The notes beneath the pieces were generated by a model. The model saw only the letters and a program-made list of their open reading frames with translations, did not search any database and was not told the origin of the DNA. Shown here in pieces: positions 18,974-29,929 of a DNA stretch of 64,000 nt (positions within the stretch are counted from its first letter, which is position 1; each line of letters starts with the position of its first letter). Location: contig NZ_LMDK01000005.1 of assembly GCF_001425055.1 (NCBI RefSeq), forward strand, positions 821 to 64,820, in the 5' to 3' direction. The translations under genes were made by a program, and so were the position numbers. Origin of the DNA: Pelomonas sp. Root1237. Its GTDB lineage: Bacteria; Pseudomonadota; Gammaproteobacteria; Burkholderiales; Burkholderiaceae_C.

Positions 18974-19077
18974 TTCAGCTCAAGGTGTAAACGGGCGTCA
19001 CCCGTCGCGCGAGCCGCCACGCAGTTCGACTATCCTGTTAGCAAGCCCGGCAGCCTCGGGCGCCTCAGGGAGCCGAC

Positions 19078-21590
<2,513 letters not shown>

Positions 21591-21594
<4 letters not shown>

Positions 21595-22079
21595 GAGGGA
21601 TCGGGCACGCGCTCGAAGTCCATCTCCCAGTTGACCTCCCAGGTCTGGCCTCCATCAGCCGAGAAGGCCTGCTGCCAGTGCGGCCGGCCCGTGGTGGTGT
21701 TCGTCCAGCGATAGCGCACGCGGATAGGCTGGCCACGCAGCTCGTCGTCGCACTGGAACTCGCCGACACCGTCGGCAAAGCCGCCCACCACCGGCGGATC
21801 CAGGCGATGCGGATTGCGGCCGTCCACCCACCAGATGGCCCATTGGCTCGTGGCCGGGTCAAAGGTGCGCATGGACAGGGCGCGGTAGGGGCCGGTGGGC
21901 AGCTCCAGCACGTTGTCGTCGATGTTGCCGCTGCCTTCAAGCAGCGTCCACATGCGGCAGCTTCCCTCGAAGTTTTCCCAGTCCTCGCAGCCGAGCAGGC
22001 GTTCCTTGAGGCGGCGGTGGCTGACCTTCCAGTGGCCGATGAAGAAGTCGAAGTCCTGCGGGGTCGAAGTCGTGATCAT
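21591..22079 (-). CDS. DUF1579-like small protein
   Basis: A 162-residue soluble protein with the pattern [42 protein letters not shown] and WNWEMDF-type ending (WEVNWEMDF), which recalls DUF1579-type proteins of lipocalin-like fold. Function is unknown. It starts 5 bp after the NIPSNAP gene, so the two are probably co-transcribed, and it ends in a 4-base convergent overlap with the kinase gene, leaving no room for a terminator. A second member of the same family, with a signal peptide, lies at 38753-39358. Confidence 0.75.
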
Positions 22080-22084
22080 GATGT

Positions 22085-22813
22085 TCAGGTGTGAAGGGCG
22101 GAACGGGCCGTGGGCGCCAGGCGCAGGGTCTGAGTGGGCTTGGCCAGCCAGGGCTGAAGTGATGCGGCGAAGTCCCGCGACAGGGCTGCCCTGGCGTCAT
22201 CGAACAAAGCCAGAGAGACCAGCACGTGTTCGCCTTCGCGCACCGGCAGGCGCGGGAAGTTGTTGGGCGTGGCCTCGGTGACATACCAGGCCAGCTGTCG
22301 GGCACCGGCGGCGCGCAGCGCATCGCTGAGCGGGCCGCGGGCAAGGCCCAGCAGTTCAGGGCCGGCCGGCGCTTTCAGGTGGAAGGCCGTCGCCAGCACA
22401 AGCCCGGGCGGCAGCGCCGTCGCGCCGCGTTCGGCGCGGGGCAGCGCCGGCTCAGGCAGCGCGGCGCCATTCCAGGCCGGGCGCAGCAGCAACACGTTGT
22501 CGGAATCGATCATGGTCGCGTTGGCCGTGTTGCGGTGCTGTGTCCAGACCGGCCCGCCATAGAAGGCAGGCAGGCTGTCGCCGCGCGCGGCCATGTCGGC
22601 GAAGCCGCGCAGCCAGACAAAGCGGTCGGGCCCGTCCAGGTCGCGGAACTGGCCCAGCACGCGGATGCCGACGGCCTCCTGCGCGGCGACGAACTCGCGG
22701 TCGAAGAGCTCGATCAGCGTGTCGCGTTTGCCCGGGTGCAGGGTGTACTGGCGCAGTTCGACGACCTGACAGTCCGGCGCGACGGGCGGTGTGGTTTCGA
22801 GAGGCAGAGGCAT
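22085..22813 (-). CDS. NIPSNAP family protein
   Basis: A 242-residue protein with two ferredoxin-like NIPSNAP-type halves: VVELRQYTLHPGKRDTLIELFDREF in the first and LVLATAFHLKAP onward in the second. The first half includes the conserved arginine-tyrosine stretch and GIRVLGQFRDLDGPDRFVWLRGF. NIPSNAP proteins are of poorly known role; some are dimeric alpha/beta-barrel enzymes or binding proteins. There is no signal peptide. It lies 5 bp before the DUF1579-like gene and 111 bp after the Lrp/AsnC gene on the same strand, which may regulate it. Confidence 0.83.
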   Translation of the reverse strand: MPLPLETTPPVAPDCQVVELRQYTLHPGKRDTLIELFDREFVAAQEAVGIRVLGQFRDLDGPDRFVWLRGFADMAARGDSLPAFYGGPVWTQHRNTANATMIDSDNVLLLRPAWNGAALPEPALPRAERGATALPPGLVLATAFHLKAPAGPELLGLARGPLSDALRAAGARQLAWYVTEATPNNFPRLPVREGEHVLVSLALFDDARAALSRDFAASLQPWLAKPTQTLRLAPTARSALHT

Positions 22814-22924
22814 GGTTCAGAGTCCACGGAGTTCAAGGTCCGTGCAGTCTGCGCCGCTATACCTGTCAATGCGTGGCGTGTTTTACGACGTGCCGACGTC
22901 AGCGCTCGAAAACCGCGGGCCGGG

Positions 22925-23398
22925 TCATTCGGGCACCGGCAAGCTGAGGCCGCGCTTGAGCACGCCCATGGCAACCTGGGTCGTGTAGCGGCGCACGGGC
23001 GGGTTGTCGGCCAGCAGCCGCGCCATCAGCGCTTCATAGGCGGTCGTGTCGGGGGCGGTGACGACAAGCACGAAGTCGTTCTCGCCGGTCACATAGAAGG
23101 CCTGCTGCACGGCGGCCTCGGCATCCAGCCAGGCGCGCAACCGCGCCATCGGCTCGGGGCGCTCGCTGTCGACCTGCAGGGCGGTGATGAAGGTCGTCGG
23201 CCGGCCGATCTGGGCGGCGTCCAGCACGGCGACCTGGCGCTGGATGACGCCCTGCTCGCGCAGCCGCTTCAGCCGCCGCTGGATGGCCGAGGCCGACAGG
23301 CTGACATGCTCGGCCAGCTGCTCGGCGGTCAGCGCGGCGTCCTGCTGCACCAGGGTCAGCAACTGGCGGTCAAAGCGGTCCAGGTCCAGCTCGGGCAT
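22925..23398 (-). CDS. Lrp/AsnC family transcriptional regulator
   Basis: A 157-residue regulator starting at ATG 23398 (MPELDLDRFDRQLL); an upstream ATG at 23437 would add 13 residues that do not fit the family. The N-terminal winged helix-turn-helix reads LTLVQQDAALTAEQLAEHV then SASAIQRRLKRLREQGVI. The C-terminal ligand-binding domain shows the usual AFYVTGENDFVLVV and NPPVRRYTTQVAMGVLKRG. Such proteins sense amino acids or related small molecules. It is divergent from the VOC gene, with a 103-bp gap that should hold both promoters, and lies upstream of the NIPSNAP pair. Confidence 0.9.
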   Translation of the reverse strand: MPELDLDRFDRQLLTLVQQDAALTAEQLAEHVSLSASAIQRRLKRLREQGVIQRQVAVLDAAQIGRPTTFITALQVDSERPEPMARLRAWLDAEAAVQQAFYVTGENDFVLVVTAPDTTAYEALMARLLADNPPVRRYTTQVAMGVLKRGLSLPVPE

Positions 23399-23501
23399 GT
23401 TCTGAAATTGCGGCCAAACGGCAAGGGAGCCGCGCATCTTGCCGGATTTCGCCGCGACACCCTTTCTAGGATGACAGGCGTCCCCACAGGAGTTCTTCTC
23501 G

Positions 23502-23876
23502 ATGATCGATCACGTGTCCCTGGGCACCCGCCGCTACGCCGAGTCGGTGGCCTTCTACAGCCGCGTGCTGGCGCCGCTGGGCCTGGCGCTGCTGCGCGAC
23601 ACCGGCAGCGAAGCCGCCTTCGGCACGCCCGAGCGCTGGTGCTTCTTCCTCTACCCGGTGCCCGAAGACGAGCCGGTAACGGCGCGCGGTGCCCACATCG
23701 CTCTCGGCGCTCCGGACCGCATCGTCGTTGCAGCCATACATGAGGTGGCGCTGGCCTCGGCGGCTCGCGACATCTTCACGCCACGCCCCCGGCCCGACAT
23801 CAGCGAGACCTACTTCGGCGCGATGTTCCATGACCTCGACGGCCATCGCATCGAGGTGCTGACGAACGCGACCTAA
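23502..23876 (+). CDS. VOC (glyoxalase/dioxygenase superfamily) protein
   Basis: A 124-residue single-domain VOC protein: it begins MIDHVSLGTRRYAESVAFYSRVLAPLG, the typical first beta-alpha unit, and ends with FHDLDGHRIEVL, where the late glutamate often binds metal. An aggag ribosome site precedes the ATG. Members include glyoxalases, resistance proteins and dioxygenases; the reaction here is unknown. It is divergent from the AsnC gene and overlaps the CoA-transferase gene tail-to-tail by four bases. Confidence 0.85.
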   Translation: MIDHVSLGTRRYAESVAFYSRVLAPLGLALLRDTGSEAAFGTPERWCFFLYPVPEDEPVTARGAHIALGAPDRIVVAAIHEVALASAARDIFTPRPRPDISETYFGAMFHDLDGHRIEVLTNAT

Positions 23877-25027
23877 GGCTTGAGCTCGTCGTCGTGCTGG
23901 CCGAGGGTCGGCGCGGCGAAAGGTTCCGGCCCGGGGGTCCTGCCAAAGACGATGGATCGCGTGACGCCGCGGTAGCTGCCAACGGTCGCATGCGCCAGGT
24001 CACCGACGATGCCCTCGGCCAGCACCTGCGGGTGCTGGAACATGTCCTCGACCTGGCGGGCCGCCGCGCAAGGCACCTCGTCGCCGAACAAGGCCTCCCA
24101 CTCCAGCGCCGTGCGCGTAGCCAGGGCCGCATGCAGCCTCGTCAGCAGCCCGGCGGCGTTGGCGGCGCGCTTCTTGACGGTGTCGAAGCGCTCGTCGGCC
24201 GCGAGATCGTCCAGGCCCGTGATGCGGCACAGCGCCGCCCAGAAATGCGCTGTGTTGGCCGAGATGTAGATATGCCCCTCACGCGCCGGGTGGATGCCGG
24301 TGACGCCGCCCGAGCGCATGTCGCGGCCGATGTCCAGCGGCTCATCGCCGGCCCAGACCAGGCGAGCCGACTGCATCGTCAACGCGCTGCGCAGCAGCGA
24401 CACACCGACGTACTGGCCGCGCCCGCTGCGCTCGCGCTCGAACAGCGCCGACGCGACACCTGAAGCGACCAGGGCCGCCGCGTAGTAGTCGACCACCGAG
24501 CCGTAGAGGATCTCCGGTGGCCCGCCGCGCTTGCCCTGCAGCGCGCACATGCCGGTCAGCGTCTGCAGCACCTGGTCGTAGCCGGCCTTGTCCTTCAGCG
24601 GCCCGGTCTCGCCGTAGCCGGTCACGGCGCAGTAGATGAGGCGCGGGTTCAGCAGCTCCAGCTGCTCGTGCGCAATGCCCAGGCGCCTGGGAACGCCGGG
24701 GCGGAAGTTGTGCACCAGCACGTCGGCCTCGCGCACCAGGCGCAGCAGGGCGGCGAGGTCGGCGGGCTGCTTCAGGTCCAGCACGACGCCGCGCTTGCTG
24801 CGGTTCACGCCGATGAAGGCACGGCTCTCGGCAGCCAGCGTGGACGGGTAGTTGCGCAGGTTGTCGCCGGCCGGCGGCTCGACCTTGAGCACGTCGGCGC
24901 CCTGGTCGGCCAGCAGCGTGCAGCCATAGGGCCCGGCGATGTAGGCACTCAGGTCGAGCACGCGCACGCCGCTCAGTGGCCCCGGTGGGCCGGGTCGGGT
25001 GGAGGGAGGGAAGGCAGCGGCGTTCAC
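23873..25027 (-). CDS. Class III CoA-transferase (CaiB/BaiF family)
   Basis: A 384-residue cytoplasmic enzyme that moves CoA between carboxylic acids. Family marks are GVRVLDLSAYIAGPYGCTLLADQGADVLKVEPP at the start, NRSKRGVVLDLK, VLVHNFRPGVPRRLG and the probable catalytic aspartate D180 in LYGSVVDYYAA. The C-terminal part has FQHPQVLAEGIV and ends LGQHDDEL, as usual. It lies 79 bp after the GH127-like gene and may be the last member of that operon, which would link the sugar genes to an organic acid; this is inference. The CitE/HpcH-type lyase at 36814 could work on the same CoA ester pathway. Confidence 0.9.
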   Translation of the reverse strand: MNAAAFPPSTRPGPPGPLSGVRVLDLSAYIAGPYGCTLLADQGADVLKVEPPAGDNLRNYPSTLAAESRAFIGVNRSKRGVVLDLKQPADLAALLRLVREADVLVHNFRPGVPRRLGIAHEQLELLNPRLIYCAVTGYGETGPLKDKAGYDQVLQTLTGMCALQGKRGGPPEILYGSVVDYYAAALVASGVASALFERERSGRGQYVGVSLLRSALTMQSARLVWAGDEPLDIGRDMRSGGVTGIHPAREGHIYISANTAHFWAALCRITGLDDLAADERFDTVKKRAANAAGLLTRLHAALATRTALEWEALFGDEVPCAAARQVEDMFQHPQVLAEGIVGDLAHATVGSYRGVTRSIVFGRTPGPEPFAAPTLGQHDDELKP

Positions 25028-25106
25028 GGCGGGGGGCTCGTCAGGATGGCAGCCAGTCTGGGCCAGAAGCCCGGCGCAACCAAGGGCGCCGACGTTCGCT
25101 CAGGCA

Positions 25107-26936
25107 TTACGGAATCTTGGTTGTCGTGGTTGTCGTGGTCACCGGCGCAGTCGACAGCCAGGTCAGCCGCCAGGCGCCGTCCTCGCGGCCACCGGCGAGG
25201 AAATAGGGCTGGAAGTCCAGCGGCGCGCGGTAGCCCAGGCTCATGCGCAGCGTCGGCACTTCGGCGCCGGCCACCTCGCTGACCCAGTGTTCGAGCGGCA
25301 CCTCGGGCAGCTTCACGGTCTCCGCCGTCTTGAAGCCGTCGATCAGCGGCGTCGAGAAGACCAGCGGGCCTCGCGTCAACGCCACATAGCCCAGATCGAG
25401 CACCGTCTGGTGAACGGCGCTGCCGTCGGGCGCGCGCGACTCCTGCACATTGCGGTTGCGGCGCTCGTGCAGTTCAGCCTTCATCGGCAGGCATAGCCTG
25501 ACGGTATCGCCGGGCTGCCAGATGCGGTCAATGGCGAGATAGCTCCCCGGCGTGCCGGAAAACCGCTCGCCGCCGACCTCCGCATGGGCGCCCTCGGCCC
25601 AGGATGGGCAACGCAGCTTCAGCGTGAAGCGGCTCGGTGCATCAAGGTCGAGGGCCAGCGCCACATCGCCGTCGTAGGGGTAGCCCGTCTCGATGCGCAG
25701 GCCCACGCCGCCGACGCGCGCCGTCAGCGGGCCATAGAGATGCACGGCCACCTCGCTGTCACCGCCGCTGATCGCCAGCGCCGGCAGTTCCTCCAGCGCC
25801 ATCGCGCCGCTGCTCTTGCAGCAGCGCCAATACGTCGTGTGCACACGCCGGCCGTTGGGGAAGCTGTAGTAGCACCAGTCCTCGCCATTGGGCGCGATGG
25901 CGCCCAAGAGATCGTTGTAGGCCGCGCGCTCGATCTCCTCGGCATAGCGCGCATCACCGCTAAGCTGCAGCAGCTCGCGGTTGAGCTGCAGCCAGGCCAG
26001 CGTCGAGCAGGTCTCGACATAGGCCTCGGGCACAAAGCTGCCCGGCGCATTGAAGACCTCGCGCGAGCGGTGGGCCACGCCACCCCATGGGCCGCCACCC
26101 AGGCTCAGGTGCTTGTCGCGGATACCGGCCCACAGCGCATGCACGGCAGCCAGCAGCTCGGGCCGACCGGTCGCACGGTGCAGCTTGGCCAGGCCGACGA
26201 GGTTCCACAGCAACTGATAGGCCTTGCCGGTGGCGATGTCGGCCGCGTCGGCGCCGGCCAGCGCGCGGCTCAGCAGGGCCAGCGGCGCGTGGCGGTCGGC
26301 CTGCGCCAGGATGCGCTCGGCCAGGTCCAGGTAGCGGCGCTCGCCGGTTGCGAAGTAAAGCTCGCAGGCTGGGTCCATCAGCACCGTGGCCGACATGCCG
26401 TGGTGATTGCCGAGGTCGGTGATGTCGATCTCCGCCAGCGTGCTCGCGCAGAGGTCGCCGATGCGGCGCGCCGCTGCCAACCAGGCCGGCTCCCCGAAAT
26501 GGCGGTGCGCTTCGAGCAGCCCCAGGATCAGATAGCTGTGCGTCCAGATGTCCCAGGTGCGCAGGCTCGGCGCGCCGTCCCAGGTCAGCGGCTTGGGTGC
26601 CTGCTTGACCATGAAGCGGCGCGACGCGGCATAGGTGCCGAGATAGCCGTCGGCTTCCTGCTGGGCGCAGAGGAAGTCGGCGACGACGCGCACGTTCTCT
26701 GCGAGCTCCGCGTCGCCGCTGCGGGCCGCGGCGCGCGAGGCAGCGACCAGCCATTTGCCGGCGTGCTCGCCGTACCAGTCGCCCTCCAGGTTCTTGTCCG
26801 CCACGGCGCGCAGGAACAGCGCAATGGCCGGGCTCTCGGGCCCGGCGATGAAGCGGTGCAGCCGGCCGCGGCGGCTGGCTTCGACGGCCTCGCCGAGCAC
26901 GCCGCCGAGCTGGACCTCAGCGCGCATCGACGACAC
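25107..26936 (-). CDS. GH127-like beta-L-arabinofuranosidase family enzyme, cytoplasmic
   Basis: A 609-residue protein of the GH127 (DUF1680) type. The zinc/thiolate site of Bifidobacterium HypBA1 is preserved: E308 and C310 in YVETCSTLAW and C372-C373 in YWRCCKSSG, where the first cysteine of the pair is the expected nucleophile. The barrel is the (alpha/alpha)6 kind (DGYLGTYAASRRF, TWDIWTHSYLILGLLEAHRHFG, GNHHGMSATVLM), followed by beta-sandwich domains. No signal peptide is present. The gene overlaps the preceding fusion gene by 20 bp, so the two are translationally linked. The C-terminus ends in a threonine run encoded by a 9-bp tandem repeat (25119-25136). Substrate is probably a beta-linked L-arabinofuranoside, but related families have other specificities. 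Confidence 0.87.
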   Translation of the reverse strand: MSSMRAEVQLGGVLGEAVEASRRGRLHRFIAGPESPAIALFLRAVADKNLEGDWYGEHAGKWLVAASRAAARSGDAELAENVRVVADFLCAQQEADGYLGTYAASRRFMVKQAPKPLTWDGAPSLRTWDIWTHSYLILGLLEAHRHFGEPAWLAAARRIGDLCASTLAEIDITDLGNHHGMSATVLMDPACELYFATGERRYLDLAERILAQADRHAPLALLSRALAGADAADIATGKAYQLLWNLVGLAKLHRATGRPELLAAVHALWAGIRDKHLSLGGGPWGGVAHRSREVFNAPGSFVPEAYVETCSTLAWLQLNRELLQLSGDARYAEEIERAAYNDLLGAIAPNGEDWCYYSFPNGRRVHTTYWRCCKSSGAMALEELPALAISGGDSEVAVHLYGPLTARVGGVGLRIETGYPYDGDVALALDLDAPSRFTLKLRCPSWAEGAHAEVGGERFSGTPGSYLAIDRIWQPGDTVRLCLPMKAELHERRNRNVQESRAPDGSAVHQTVLDLGYVALTRGPLVFSTPLIDGFKTAETVKLPEVPLEHWVSEVAGAEVPTLRMSLGYRAPLDFQPYFLAGGREDGAWRLTWLSTAPVTTTTTTTKIP

Positions 26937-29034
26937 AGCGGAAACCCAGCATGCCGGAACGGTCCTTGCACGGCGCCATCAGCAGGTATTTGCCGTGCTG
27001 GTCGAGCCGGTAGGCCTGCGGGAAGTACCAGTGCGAAGTCTGCGGCTGGTAGCTGCTGCCGCCGCGCAGCACGGCCGCGCGGGTGTGGTTGTCGGCGTAT
27101 TCATCGGTCCACTGCCAGACATTGCCGACCAGGTCCAGCACGCCAAACGGGCTGGCGCCGCGCAGGTGGGCGTCGACGTCGGCCGGTGCAGCCAGTGTGC
27201 GGCCGGTATTAGGCGGCGGCACGGCGCTCGCGTCCCAGGCCTCGCCCCAGGGATAGGCGCGGCCGTCGCCGCCTTGGGCGGCGTATTGCCACTCCCATTC
27301 ATGCGGCAGGCGCTTGCCCGCCCAGGCGGCATAGGCGCGGGCATCCTCGATGCCGACCCAGGTCACCGGCTTGTTGGCCCAGCCTGCGGGCGGCTCACCG
27401 TTCACCCAATGGCGCAGGAAGTTGTGCGCGTCCGCCGGTTGATAGCGCGCGGCCAGCACGAAGGCATGGAACTGCGCGTTGGTCACCGGCGTGCGGTCCA
27501 TGAAGAAGCGCGGCATGTCCATGCGACGGCGATGCTGGCGGCGCGGGCTGTTTTCCCATGGGTATTGCACGTCCAGGCCCGCCCAGGTCTGGCCCTCGAC
27601 CTCGACGCCGCCGACGGCGAAGTCGAACTCACCGGCAGGGATCTCGACCATGCCCTCAGGTGCCTTTTCGACGCACGGTGTGGGTGCAATGGCGACGAGC
27701 TGCTGCGTCAGCGGCCGCCAGGTCTTGTCCAGCGACTGCAGCGGCGTGCGCGCCAGCTCGGCCATGCGAGCCAGCAAAGACCCGTCCACCGACTCACCAG
27801 CCGCAACGGCCAGCAGCGCGCCAAAGCCCCGCGCCTCCAGCGCCACCGAGAAGACCGCCTGAGCACCGTCCACGCGCGGCTGCACCTCCACGCCGTTCCA
27901 CATGTCGAAGTAGCGCGTGCCCTCGGCATGCTCGACGGCGAGCTGCTCGCCATCGACCGCGTACTCGTTGCGGTTCACGATCGTCCACAGCCGCCGCGCG
28001 TCAAGGGGAAAGGCGCTGGCAAAGACGCCGGCCTGCAGCGTCGGCGCATAGGGCCGCCAGTCGCGGCTGACCAGCAGCGGTGCCAGCCCGCGGTAGAGCG
28101 TCGCGATGCGCTTGAGCGTGGCGGCATCCCGGCCGGTGAAGCCATTCCAGATGCCCCACACGTTCTCCCAGGCGTTGTAGCCCACACCGTTGAAGAAGCA
28201 GTACTGGAAGTCGTTGTTGCGGTCGCGGCTCCAGCGGTTCTCGAGGTTGATCATGTGGCGCGGTTCCAGCCACTTGAACTTGGCGACGACGGGCACGACG
28301 TCCTGCGGCACCTTCTTGCCCCAGCTCTGCACATTCCAGATCAGCTGCTCCTCGCAGGAGATCGTCGACTCGGGCTGCAGCACGACGTAGCGCCCGCGCC
28401 GCTCGCAGGCGTCGAAGAAGGCCCGCGGCACGCCGTTGTAGGTGTCGCCGTTGATGCCGTCGGCACCGACGGCCTGCACGATGCCGGCGATGGCCTCCCA
28501 GTCGCTCTCGGCGTGCTCGCGGGTGCCGTGATCCCAGGGCTTGGTGGGCAGGAAGACGCGCACGCCGCGGCGGTGGAAGGCGTCCACTGCGCGCTTCAGG
28601 CCTTCCAGACCACCGGGCAGGTCGTGGGCCAGGTCGGTCTGGTTGCGGTCGTCGATGCCGATGTTGGGATAGACGTACCAGATCAGCACGCTGTCCAGGC
28701 CACCAAAGCGCTGCTCGAGGTCGTCGAGGTAGCGGTCCACCGTGTACTCGCCGGTGGCCGCGTCGAAGAAGAAGCGGTCCTCGACCATCATCTGCGCGTG
28801 CACGAAATTGCGCTGCGCCCATTGCAGCTCGGGGCGGCGGTAGTTGGCGTCGTCATAGCCGATGCGCACCAGGTGCTCGCGCCGCCAGTCGCGCAGGTCG
28901 CGCAGCCAGTCGTCGGCGGTGCCGTTGACGTCCATCTGCCAGTGGCCGATCTCGGCGAACGGCCAGCCCGGTGCCTTGCCCGGCGTGGGCAGGTAGCGCT
29001 GTGTCGTGACGTGGGAGAACTTGTACTCGGCCAT
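26917..29034 (-). CDS. Two-domain protein: TIM-barrel-like N-terminus and formylglycine-enzyme-like (SUMF1/EgtB/PvdO) C-terminus
   Basis: A 705-residue protein starting at ATG 29034 (MAEYKFSH), 4 bp after the ribokinase stop. Residues about 1-450 look like a glycosidase-type barrel with a trailing beta domain: DSVLIWYVYPNIG, VFLPTKPWDHGTR, GADGINGDTYNGVP, YVVLQPES and NVWGIWNGFTGRD. Residues about 470-705 are a formylglycine-generating-enzyme-like domain: MVEIPAGEF, FFMDRTPVTNAQFHAFV, LPHEWEWQYAAQGG, GNVWQWTDEYAD, VLRGGSSY and MLGFRCV. The C-terminal domain may be catalytic or only a binding fold. No signal peptide is visible. It overlaps the GH127-like gene, suggesting joint action in the cytoplasm. 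The reaction is unknown. Confidence 0.8.
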   Translation of the reverse strand: MAEYKFSHVTTQRYLPTPGKAPGWPFAEIGHWQMDVNGTADDWLRDLRDWRREHLVRIGYDDANYRRPELQWAQRNFVHAQMMVEDRFFFDAATGEYTVDRYLDDLEQRFGGLDSVLIWYVYPNIGIDDRNQTDLAHDLPGGLEGLKRAVDAFHRRGVRVFLPTKPWDHGTREHAESDWEAIAGIVQAVGADGINGDTYNGVPRAFFDACERRGRYVVLQPESTISCEEQLIWNVQSWGKKVPQDVVPVVAKFKWLEPRHMINLENRWSRDRNNDFQYCFFNGVGYNAWENVWGIWNGFTGRDAATLKRIATLYRGLAPLLVSRDWRPYAPTLQAGVFASAFPLDARRLWTIVNRNEYAVDGEQLAVEHAEGTRYFDMWNGVEVQPRVDGAQAVFSVALEARGFGALLAVAAGESVDGSLLARMAELARTPLQSLDKTWRPLTQQLVAIAPTPCVEKAPEGMVEIPAGEFDFAVGGVEVEGQTWAGLDVQYPWENSPRRQHRRRMDMPRFFMDRTPVTNAQFHAFVLAARYQPADAHNFLRHWVNGEPPAGWANKPVTWVGIEDARAYAAWAGKRLPHEWEWQYAAQGGDGRAYPWGEAWDASAVPPPNTGRTLAAPADVDAHLRGASPFGVLDLVGNVWQWTDEYADNHTRAAVLRGGSSYQPQTSHWYFPQAYRLDQHGKYLLMAPCKDRSGMLGFRCVVDAR

Positions 29035-29038
29035 GGAT

Positions 29039-29929
29039 TTATCGGGACTGCAGAAAGGACTCGACCTCGGCACGCGCGGGGATGCTGCTCTGCGCGCCTG
29101 GCCGCGTGCAGGCCAGGGCCGCAGCGGCGCAGGCCAAGCGCAGCGCCTCGGGCCAGCGGGCGCCATTCGCCAGCTCGGCCACCAGGGCACCGCAGAAAGT
29201 GTCACCGGCCGCGGTCGTGTCGACAACCTCGACCGTAAAGCCGGGCTGCTCGAACCAGGCCGCGCCGCAGCGTGCCCGCACGCCGCGTGCGCCCAGCGTG
29301 ACGACGACGCAGGGCACGTCCAGCGAGGCAATGGCCGCGTCGATGTCATGCTGGATGCCGCTGATGGCGGCCAGCTCGCCCTCATTGACGACGAGCAGGT
29401 CCAGCGCACCCAGCAGCGCGCGCGGCAGGGGTTGGGCAGGCGCGCCGTTCAGCGTCACGTTGAGCCCGGCGGCATGGGCGACGCGCGCGCAGGCCGTGAC
29501 GGTGGCCAGTGGCGTCTCCAGTTGCAGCAGCAGGTGGCTGTAGTGGCTCAGCGGCGGCAGGTGTTCGGGGGCCAGGCCGGCATTGGCGCCGGGCGCGACG
29601 GTGATGGCGTTCTCGGCGTCGTCGGACACGCAGATGAAGGCGGTGCCCGTGGCCAGGCCCTCGGGGCGGACGATGTGGGGCGTCACGCCAGCGGCGCGCA
29701 GCGAAGCTTCGAGCTCTGCGGCGTAGGCGTCCTGGCCGAGGGCGACGAGCATGTCCGTCGCCACGCCACCGGCGCGCGCGCAGGCCACGGCCTGGTTGGC
29801 GCCCTTGCCGCCGGGGAAGGTCTGGAAGCCGCGGCCCAGCACGGTCTCGCCGGGCACCGGGATGCGCGGCGCGCGCACGACGAAATCAAGATTGGCCGAG
29901 CCGGCGACCAGGATGGCGGGAGACTTCAT
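29039..29929 (-). CDS. rbsK: Ribokinase (PfkB family)
   Basis: A 296-residue PfkB-family sugar kinase. It has the N-terminal FPGGKGANQAVACARAGG motif (PfkB signature 1), an ATP-binding region VVVTLGARGV and the C-terminal DTTAAGDTFCGAL motif with the catalytic aspartate. The overall pattern, including GSANLDFVVRAPRIPVPGETV, is close to ribokinase, which makes ribose 5-phosphate from ribose; other pentofuranoses are possible. Its ATG overlaps the serine hydrolase stop (ATGA). In this operon it would phosphorylate a pentose freed by the neighbouring hydrolases. Confidence 0.88.
   Translation of the reverse strand: MKSPAILVAGSANLDFVVRAPRIPVPGETVLGRGFQTFPGGKGANQAVACARAGGVATDMLVALGQDAYAAELEASLRAAGVTPHIVRPEGLATGTAFICVSDDAENAITVAPGANAGLAPEHLPPLSHYSHLLLQLETPLATVTACARVAHAAGLNVTLNGAPAQPLPRALLGALDLLVVNEGELAAISGIQHDIDAAIASLDVPCVVVTLGARGVRARCGAAWFEQPGFTVEVVDTTAAGDTFCGALVAELANGARWPEALRLACAAAALACTRPGAQSSIPARAEVESFLQSR

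Noticed and set aside
25119-25136. 9-bp tandem repeat giving a threonine run at the end of the GH127-like protein
   Set aside because: Only two full units are present, so it is better explained as a minor simple repeat than as a phase-variable tract.
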